DNA from: Spirochaetales bacterium
Lineage (GTDB): Bacteria > Spirochaetota > Spirochaetia > DSM-27196 > SLST01
Length of the DNA: 11,076 bases
NCBI GenBank assembly: GCA_030642995.1
Contig: DAOWMR010000049.1
Coordinates: forward strand, 1-11,076
Reading direction: 5' to 3'
A model generated the notes under the pieces. That model saw only the letters and a program-made list of their open reading frames with translations. It did not search any database and was not told where the DNA came from. Made by a program: the position numbers and the translations under genes. How positions within the stretch are numbered: position 1 is the first letter of the stretch; each line of letters starts with the position of its first letter. Positions 6,281 to 11,076 of the stretch are shown one piece after another.

Positions 6281-7753
6281 GTGCGCCGATCACTGACATT
6301 ACTGCTCATCTTGTTCGGCGCCGTTGGTGTATCTGCCCAGCCGATTGACCCATTTCAGCCGGCCAACCCGATTGTGATGGGGCGCGGTGGATCTTTTACC
6401 GCCACCGCTTCCGGATACAACAGTTTCTTCTACAACCCCGCCGGATTTGCCCGAGACGGTGAGCTCACTCTCACGTCCGCAAATCTCTGGGCTTTCATGG
6501 ATCGGGATTTCGTGTCGATAGCCCAGGACTTCGCCGGAACCGGGCTGAGCTTTCTCCCGCAACTCCCATCCGCGTCGAGCAGAGCGATTGATCCTGCAGC
6601 ACTCGAAGGTTTGGAAGGCTATTTCACGGACCTCGCAGACTGGGCCGCGGGCGCGGAAGGGGCGGGCGCCGATCTTGAGGCGATCATCGTAGCCGCGACT
6701 GGTGATGCGGGCATCAGCATTGCGAGTGACGCAGACCTGGCGGAGATCATGGCCGCTGCCGGTACCGATGATATCATCGCCTTTCTGGAGGCCGTTGAGC
6801 AGGCCGCCGGCGATGCCGGATACCCACTTCCATTCACAATCGCTGATCTGGAGGCGGCTCTCGCAGCGGCGCTTCCCAGCGGATATTTGCGCGTTGGGGG
6901 GATGGCCGGTATCGGTTACGTTGGCAACGGCATCGGGCTCGGGCTGTTTCTGAATGCCGAAGGGATAGTAGACGGAACGAATCTGCTCCAGGCGACGGGG
7001 ACGGCCTTCAACACGATTACCTTTGTTGGAGGCCTCGGCCTCTCTTTCGGAAACCTCCACCTGGGACTTGCCATTCGTCCGACCATATTCGGGTATTCGG
7101 AAATCTCCGCCGCGCCAATCGTGTCCAGCTACCTCTCCGGAGGCAGTCTGGACCCAAGCACGATCTTCACGAACGCGGTCTACTTCGGTTCTGGTCTGGC
7201 CGTTGACGTGGGCGCCCTGTATGAGCTGGGACCGTTCAGTTTTGGAATAGGAGTGAAGGATTTCCTCGGGACGCAAATTGCGTATCGAACGACGGCTTTT
7301 GACGAGTATTACCAAGCGATTATTGCTGCGTCACTGCCGCTCGGGAACGAGCTGACGGCCGAGGAAGAAGATGCAGCCTGGACCATTCCGATGAAGGTGA
7401 ACGTGGGCGCAGAGTTCCATCCGGACCTCGGTGTCGTGAGCTTCCTCTTTGACCCGAGCATCAGCGTTGACCTTCTTGATCTGTCGCTTGCGCTCCGGAC
7501 CTTTCAGGCCGGCCGGCAGATGACAACCGATCAGATACTGTCTATGCTGAATTTCGGCGGGGAGGTGGACCTTCTCCGTTTCCTGAGTGTCAGCGGCGGA
7601 TACTACGGCGGCTATCTGTCGGCCGGCCTCGGCTTGGACATCTTCCTCGTGGATATCAACGCGGCAATTGCCGGGGATTTCGGTCGCGACACCGCCGGTC
7701 AGTGGGGATTCTCGAATGTCGGCGGCTCCGTCGAGTTCGCATTCCGGTTCTAG
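6281..7753 (+). CDS. Outer-membrane beta-barrel protein (FadL/PorV/UPF0164-like) with an Ala/Asp-rich insert
   Basis: A 490-residue exported protein. A signal peptide (RRSLTLLLILFGAVGVSA, cleavage near A19-Q20) is followed by IVMGRGGSFTATASGYNSFF and YNPAGFA (51-57), the 'GGA...NPAG' hallmark of the FadL/PorV/UPF0164 family. Many alternating hydrophobic strands follow, and the protein ends in SVEFAFRF, a terminal-Phe signal typical of barrels inserted by BamA. Residues about 97-200 are instead rich in Ala, Asp and Glu and look helical, an unusual insertion between the first strands and the rest of the barrel. GTG 6281 is chosen for its strong site GGGGAGGA (6268-6275). ATG 6242, with GGAG seven bases upstream, would add 13 residues before the signal and cannot be excluded. 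Function is probably transport of a hydrophobic molecule or a structural role; the substrate is unknown. Confidence 0.8.
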   Translation: MRRSLTLLLILFGAVGVSAQPIDPFQPANPIVMGRGGSFTATASGYNSFFYNPAGFARDGELTLTSANLWAFMDRDFVSIAQDFAGTGLSFLPQLPSASSRAIDPAALEGLEGYFTDLADWAAGAEGAGADLEAIIVAATGDAGISIASDADLAEIMAAAGTDDIIAFLEAVEQAAGDAGYPLPFTIADLEAALAAALPSGYLRVGGMAGIGYVGNGIGLGLFLNAEGIVDGTNLLQATGTAFNTITFVGGLGLSFGNLHLGLAIRPTIFGYSEISAAPIVSSYLSGGSLDPSTIFTNAVYFGSGLAVDVGALYELGPFSFGIGVKDFLGTQIAYRTTAFDEYYQAIIAASLPLGNELTAEEEDAAWTIPMKVNVGAEFHPDLGVVSFLFDPSISVDLLDLSLALRTFQAGRQMTTDQILSMLNFGGEVDLLRFLSVSGGYYGGYLSAGLGLDIFLVDINAAIAGDFGRDTAGQWGFSNVGGSVEFAFRF

Positions 7754-7763
7754 GGGGCAAGTG

Positions 7764-8405
7764 GTGAAGAGATCGATTATTCTCCTTGTCATTTCAGTAC
7801 TCGTGCTTTCCGCCTGTGAGCGGGTGTTCACCGCAAGCCCGTTTGATTTCCTGCGGAGGGATCCTGCGTCCTATAGCGACGCCCAGAAGCTCAGCTTTGC
7901 CGAGGATGCGCTCGCGTCGGGCGACGAAGCCGCCATGGCCGCGGCCTTCGCACTTCTGGCCGATTCCACCGATCCCGAAACCCAACTGATTGCAGTTGAG
8001 CTGGCGCTCGGGGCGGCCGGTGTGGGGCCTGCCGTGATCACCGTGATCGCCGGCCTTTCGGCCGAGGGCGCAGACTCCGAGACGGTTATCGGCGATGCTC
8101 TGGACGGGTTCACCGAAGCGGATCTTGCCCTCCTTGTTCAAGCCGCCGCACTACTGGACCAGGCAGACGAGTCTGTCGCTCCGACGGCGGAGCAGTACGC
8201 TTTCGCGGCTATCGGGCTCATTGCCGCGGCGGCCGATGATGCCGGCGGGGTTGGGAATATCAATCCACCGCCGATTGGTTCCGACGCAGAGGACTACGTA
8301 GCCCTGGCTGACGTCTTTTTCACCGAAGCAGAGGCCCTTCTCGTGGCGGAGGGCGGATCGACCGACATACTAGATGGGTTCACCGGACTGATTCCCGTGA
8401 GCTGA
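7764..8405 (+). CDS. Ala-rich putative lipoprotein of unknown function
   Basis: A 213-residue protein not recognised as a named family. The N-terminus is a clear lipoprotein signal: KRS, a hydrophobic run and lipobox LSAC with Cys18; Glu19 follows. The mature part is acidic, very Ala/Leu-rich and predicted helical, with TPR-like or other helical-hairpin character (SFAEDALASGDEAAMAAAFA at 44-63; EQYAFAAIGLIAAAADDA at 143-160). The motif LDGFT occurs twice (113-117 and 203-207). GTG 7764 is chosen because GGGGG at 7753-7757 is six bases upstream; GTG 7761 is too close. It starts 10 bases after the first barrel gene and ends 27 bases before the second, so the three are probably one transcript. 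A role as an assembly partner of the flanking barrels is inference from position only. Confidence 0.78.
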   Translation: MKRSIILLVISVLVLSACERVFTASPFDFLRRDPASYSDAQKLSFAEDALASGDEAAMAAAFALLADSTDPETQLIAVELALGAAGVGPAVITVIAGLSAEGADSETVIGDALDGFTEADLALLVQAAALLDQADESVAPTAEQYAFAAIGLIAAAADDAGGVGNINPPPIGSDAEDYVALADVFFTEAEALLVAEGGSTDILDGFTGLIPVS

Positions 8406-8432
8406 CCGGCAGGAGCAGGATCGGGGGAGATT

Positions 8433-9607
8433 TTGTCGCGACGTCTCGTAGCAGTTGTGTTCATCGCGTTCGTTTCGTATGCGAGCTTCGCTCAGCGCGT
8501 TGACGAGAGCAATGTATCAGTGCCGAATGCCCGGGACGCCGCCCTTGGAGGGTCACACATTGCCCTCGCCGGTGGTTTCCAAACCCTGTTTTCCAATCCA
8601 GCCGGCCTCATTGACGTTGAGCCTCAGTTCAGCTTCAGTGAACTGACTTTCCGGTTTGCCGGTCCCGTTTTCAGCCTCAGCAGCGTAATCATCCAGGGCA
8701 TCGGGGCGATTTCGCCGGTTTGCTCGCGAGTCCCGGCGTGCAGAGTCTGCTGAGCAGCGTCTATGCGAACTTGAGCCTCACCGGGCCGCTCTACTTCGGT
8801 TACGCGGGCGCAGGACTTGGGTTTGCGGTGCTGAACGACAGCGGGGTCCTCTTTCAGAGCGTCGGTGTAACCGGCATTGAAGCGCGCCTGTCCGAGCGAT
8901 TCCTCCTGACCGCAGGCTATGGAATCGGCATCCCGCTGCCTGAATCCTGGAACTCCTCCCTGTCGTTGGGATTTGGCTTGAAAGGCTTCGTTCGGGGCGA
9001 GGCCATCGTGTCCACGAGCCTGCTGGGCCTTCCAACCCTCGTGGAATCGATTGATCTGGCTCTGCTCACCGGCTCTCCGTTCGAGATGATTTCAGGAATT
9101 GGGATAGACGCCGGCCTCAGCTATCGGTGGCGCGGCATTCTCGGTGTCGCTGTGACCGCCGACAACCTCTACACCCCGACAGCGGTGCTGTCCTACGATA
9201 CGCTCGGCGGCTTCCTGGACAGCTCGATTGATCCCGGTGCGCCGGTTTACTCGACCATGGCGCAGGACATTACCCTCGGATTGGCGTATACACCGGATCT
9301 GGGCACACTCGAGCGGTATGTTCAAGGCCTCTCGCTGATGGTGGACTACCGGGACATCTTCGATTTCTGGATTGATCCGGCGGCTGCGGAGAATATCATT
9401 CTGAAATTCGGTGTGGGACTGGAAGCCACGTTCCTGCAGGCGCTCTCAATACGCGCGGGTTTCAGTGAAGGTCTCTTTGCCGCGGGACTTGGAATCGACA
9501 TGTCGATTGTTCAGCTCAGCGCCGCCATGTACGGGACTGAACTCTCCATGGAGCCCGGCCTCCGGCCCGTCTACAACCTGATCTTCGGTCTTGAATTCCG
9601 CCGGTGA
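8433..9607 (+). CDS. UPF0164/PorV-like outer-membrane protein, interrupted by an apparent -1 frameshift
   Basis: The first part (8433 to about 8705) encodes a signal peptide (SRRLVAVVFIAFVSYASFA, cleavage near A20-Q21) and ARDAALGGSHIALAGGFQTL then FSNPAGL, the hallmark N-terminus of the UPF0164/PorV/FadL-like barrel family. In this frame a stop comes at 8751-8753. The remaining barrel (GDFAGLLASPGVQSLL onward) continues in another frame from about 8705 to the stop at 9605-9607. One extra G in the GGGG at 8703-8706 restores a continuous 391-residue protein, a normal size for the family. The C-terminus NLIFGLEFRR is strand-like but ends in Arg-Arg. The TTG start at 8433 follows GGGGGAGA (8423-8430) closely. 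If the deletion is real the gene is broken; if it is a base-calling error this is a second intact barrel paired with that at 6281. Confidence 0.78.
8703..8706 (+). other. Apparent frameshift site in the UPF0164-like gene (GGGG, one G short)
   Basis: Reading ATC GGG from the upstream frame and then GGC GAT TTC GCC GGT from the downstream frame requires five Gs where four are present. The repaired junction IIQGIGGDFAGLLAS is smooth, whereas the unrepaired frame gives a Cys-rich tail and stops within 50 bases. Confidence 0.75.
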
Positions 9608-9619
9608 ACCAACTACTTT
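9591..9619 (+). promoter_or_regulatory. Possible promoter of tRNA-Lys
   Basis: TTGAAT (9591-9596) and TACTTT (9614-9619) are 17 bases apart, with predicted start near 9626, four bases before the tRNA. The -35 lies in the last codons of the barrel gene. The match is moderate; readthrough from the barrel gene is an alternative, as no terminator is seen between them. Confidence 0.4.
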
Positions 9620-9629
9620 ATCGCAGACC

Positions 9630-9701
9630 GGGCGGCTAGCTCAGGGGTAGAGCATCTGACTTTTAATCAGATGGTCGCGGGTTCGAATCCCGCGCCGCTC
9701 A
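9630..9701 (+). tRNA. tRNA-Lys (anticodon UUU)
   Basis: Folds as a 72-base cloverleaf. The acceptor stem is GGGCGGC with GCCGCTC (one G-U pair at 2-71). The anticodon stem is TCTGA with TCAGA around loop CTTTTAA, giving anticodon TTT at 9662-9664. The T arm is GCGGG, TTCGAAT, CCCGC. The discriminator base is A9701, and CCA is not encoded. It reads lysine codons AAA/AAG. Confidence 0.95.
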
Positions 9702-9705
9702 ACGT

Positions 9706-9781
9706 CGGTTGTGTTGACCAGGAAAAGCAAAAGGGGTAGCTTTCGCATCGAGCCGGACAGCATGGAAGTTGAACACAACCG
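9706..9781 (+). repeat. Ten-base inverted repeat in the spacer between the two tRNAs
   Basis: CGGTTGTGTT (9706-9715) is exactly complementary in reverse to AACACAACCG (9772-9781). A second pair, CCGGAC (9753-9758) with GTCCGG (9784-9789), is interleaved with it. The two helices would form either a pseudoknot-like fold or alternative hairpins in the 93-base spacer, perhaps affecting processing of the tRNA precursor. Confidence 0.5.
9714..9742 (+). promoter_or_regulatory. Possible promoter of tRNA-Glu
   Basis: TTGACC (9714-9719, five of six -35 bases) and TAGCTT (9737-9742, three of six -10 bases) are 17 bases apart. The start would be near 9749, giving a 46-base leader before the tRNA. Co-transcription with tRNA-Lys is equally possible. 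Confidence 0.35.
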
Positions 9782-9794
9782 CCGTCCGGAACCT

Positions 9795-9866
<72 letters not shown>

Positions 9867-9867
9867 C

Positions 9868-9912
9868 AAAAAGGGCCGATCAGCATGCCGGCTGGTCGGC
9901 CCTTCTCATTTC
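9868..9912. terminator. Bidirectional rho-independent terminator
   Basis: AAGGGCCGATCAGC (9871-9884) pairs with GCTGGTCGGCCCTT (9891-9904) over 14 base pairs with one G-U and a six-base loop. On the plus strand it is followed by TCTCATTTCTC, ending transcription after tRNA-Glu. On the minus strand the hairpin ends in a TTTTT run (complement of 9868-9872), suited to end the convergent barrel gene at 9943. Confidence 0.85.
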
Positions 9913-9942
9913 TCGACTTGGTTCGGATGCCGAGGACGAGTT

Positions 9943-10419
9943 CTATATATCAAACCAGAAGCGAACCCCCACGGCACCCTGGACCCGGAAGTTGGGGATG
10001 GTCACACCCGAATCACTCGAGAAAAACACGAGCGCCGGGGCCACCTCCAAGAAGAGTTCGAGGAAGTCCAGTGGAAAGGCATTGAGTCCGATGGGGACCC
10101 GTCCTCCGATCTCAAACGGTTGGGGCAGGGACATGTAGAGACCCGGTCCCACGTACAGGCCGATGAAATTGACGAGATTCTGCTGGTAGAGCCACCAGTC
10201 TGCCGTCATGCCGAAGTTGAAATTGTCCGATCCGAATTGGGCTGCAAGTCCCCAGACAATCGGCAGCTGGGGGATCTTGACGCTCAGCATTGCGGAGTTC
10301 GGCAGTCCTCCGAGCGCACTGAGGCTCCACGCAGCGCCCACGCCGTAGCTGTCGGCAAATGCGCCCACAGCGAGTACTGCCATCAGGATCAGCGCGATGA
10401 TCACAATCTTCTTTCGCAT
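9943..10419 (-). CDS. Small exported beta-barrel protein (spirochaetal small outer-membrane barrel type)
   Basis: A 158-residue protein with a clear signal peptide (MRKK, hydrophobic IVIIALILMAVLAVGAFA, cleavage near A22-D23). The mature part of about 136 residues has alternating strands: AMLSVKIPQLPIVWGLAAQF, FNFGMTADWWLYQQ, FIGLYVGPGLYMSL, FEIGGRVPIGLNAF, DFLELFLEVAPALVFF and a final VQGAVGVRFWFDI. This suggests an eight-stranded barrel. It is reminiscent of the small DUF3996-type barrels of Borrelia and relatives, but that match is from memory of the pattern and is not firm. ATG 10419 has GAGAGGA about seven bases upstream. It has its own promoter, shared region with the divergent gene, and shares the terminator at 9868-9912 with the tRNAs. 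The function is unknown. Confidence 0.8.
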   Translation of the reverse strand: MRKKIVIIALILMAVLAVGAFADSYGVGAAWSLSALGGLPNSAMLSVKIPQLPIVWGLAAQFGSDNFNFGMTADWWLYQQNLVNFIGLYVGPGLYMSLPQPFEIGGRVPIGLNAFPLDFLELFLEVAPALVFFSSDSGVTIPNFRVQGAVGVRFWFDI

Positions 10420-10455
10420 AAGAAATCCTCTCCCTCTTTGGAATTCGATAAGGCC

Positions 10456-10484
10456 AATATATGCCGATGACTGTGGTTGTGGAA
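10456..10484 (-). promoter_or_regulatory. Promoter of the small barrel gene
   Basis: On the minus strand TTCCAC (10479-10484) and TATATT (10456-10461, five of six -10 bases) are 17 bases apart. The predicted start near 10449 gives a leader of about 30 bases carrying the purine-rich ribosome site. Its -35 overlaps that of the divergent gene. Confidence 0.5.
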
Positions 10485-10505
10485 GCGCTGTCGTGTGTCT
10501 ATAGT
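10477..10505 (+). promoter_or_regulatory. Predicted leaderless promoter of the right-edge gene
   Basis: TTGTGG (10477-10482), a 17-base spacer and TATAGT (10500-10505, five of six -10 bases). Counting from the -10, +1 falls on the A of ATG 10512, and no Shine-Dalgarno sequence precedes that ATG. The same geometry is seen at tyrA. Confidence 0.5.
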
Positions 10506-10511
10506 GCGAAT

Positions 10512-11076
10512 ATGGATGACCAGAAAGACACGATTATCCTGAAAGCGACTGATCTTGACGGATATCTAGAAGATGAGGACAAAGCCCATCTGGATCGTAT
10601 GGATGGACTCTACGCTCGGGTGATAGAAGCTTCCCGGGTCCTCTCATCGAGCCAGAACGAGAATCGACTCAAGTCTGAGAAGAATCGTCTAATAGCCCTC
10701 TACAACAAGATGGGCGAGTTCATGCAGGAGATCACCGCTGCGGAGTCCAAGATCCAAGTGTACTCGTTCCGCACGCCCCCGGCGGTGCACGGGGAGGCCT
10801 CACGGCTCATTGCCAAACTACGGGACACGCGAACCCAGCGTCATGAGTTCGTGTACTACATCCAGCGCGCCTACGAGCTGTTGTTCAACCTCGCATTTGC
10901 GGATCCGCAGAATCACCAGAAGAATCACCTCATTGTGAAGACCCCGGTAGACGTTCCGGTACAGAACTACGCCGTTCACAAGATCCCGGATGTCGACGAG
11001 GATCTCGAGAACACCGTCATGTGCGTCATGCTCCGAGGGGCCCTGCTTCCGTCCATGATCATGTCCAAGGAGATCC
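10512..11076 (+). CDS. Unknown coiled-coil protein, 3'-truncated by the window
   Basis: Open from ATG 10512 to the window edge without a stop: 188 residues visible and 3'-incomplete. It begins MDDQKDTIILKATDLDGYLE, is acidic and charged, has no signal peptide or membrane segment, and is probably cytoplasmic. Residues about 24-80 are heptad-rich and helical (e.g. NENRLKSEKNRLIALYNKMG), then a distinct segment SKIQVYSFRTPP (79-90), RLIAKLRDTRTQRHEFVYYI (98-117) and ENTVMCVMLRGALLPSMI (166-183). I do not recognise a named domain. The sequence has the feel of a conserved spirochaetal hypothetical protein, but this is an impression, not a match. It is divergent from the small barrel gene, with overlapping -35 boxes. 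The ATG is supported by the -10 spacing rather than a ribosome site; ATG 10599 is a later in-frame option. Confidence 0.8.
   Translation, partial: MDDQKDTIILKATDLDGYLEDEDKAHLDRMDGLYARVIEASRVLSSSQNENRLKSEKNRLIALYNKMGEFMQEITAAESKIQVYSFRTPPAVHGEASRLIAKLRDTRTQRHEFVYYIQRAYELLFNLAFADPQNHQKNHLIVKTPVDVPVQNYAVHKIPDVDEDLENTVMCVMLRGALLPSMIMSKEI

Noticed and set aside
6299..7315. A 338-codon open frame on the minus strand opposite the first barrel gene
   Set aside because: No signal, motif or ribosome site; rich in Arg/Gly/Glu as expected for an antisense shadow of a GC-rich gene. The plus-strand gene has a signal peptide, NPAG motif and barrel end.
8703..8706. Phase-variable homopolymer in the barrel gene
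   Set aside because: Four or five Gs is too short for efficient slipped-strand switching, and comEC shows the same missing-G pattern, favouring a sequence error.

Overview
The window looks like the chromosome of a free-living or metagenomic spirochaete: moderately high GC, short intergenic gaps, and tightly packed or overlapping genes. The assignment rests on the combination of a bactofilin, two long outer-membrane barrel proteins of the FadL/PorV/UPF0164 type, a small exported barrel resembling spirochaetal small barrels, and a conserved-looking coiled-coil protein at the right edge. It is an inference from gene content; no phylogenetic marker was compared. No mobile element, CRISPR array or phage gene was seen.

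Left part (1-1676, plus strand): the 3' part of a comEC/rec2-like competence channel gene with an apparent one-base frameshift, overlapping rsmA (ksgA), the 16S rRNA dimethyladenosine methyltransferase. Next (1648-4296, minus strand): a compact operon pta - dapB - dapA, with 1-2 bases between genes. It combines acetyl-phosphate metabolism with the first two committed steps of the diaminopimelate/lysine pathway. dapA and rsmA overlap tail to tail.

Centre (4397-9607, plus strand): a short TyrA-type prephenate/arogenate dehydrogenase, apparently read from a leaderless promoter. It is followed by an envelope module: bactofilin, exported TPR protein, a 490-residue barrel protein, an Ala-rich lipoprotein, and a second (UPF0164-like) barrel protein. 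The second barrel carries an apparent one-base deletion in a G run. The module begins at a promoter with a consensus -35 box inside the end of tyrA and could link a cytoskeletal polymer to outer-membrane proteins.

Right part (9630-11076): tRNA-Lys(UUU) and tRNA-Glu(UUC), then a strong hairpin that can terminate transcription from both sides. Beyond it lie a small exported barrel gene on the minus strand and, divergently, a partial unknown gene running off the window. Their promoters overlap, and the unknown gene again looks leaderless.

Both apparent frameshifts (about 146-154 and 8703-8706) can be repaired by adding one G to a short G run, so they may be sequencing or assembly errors rather than real pseudogenes.
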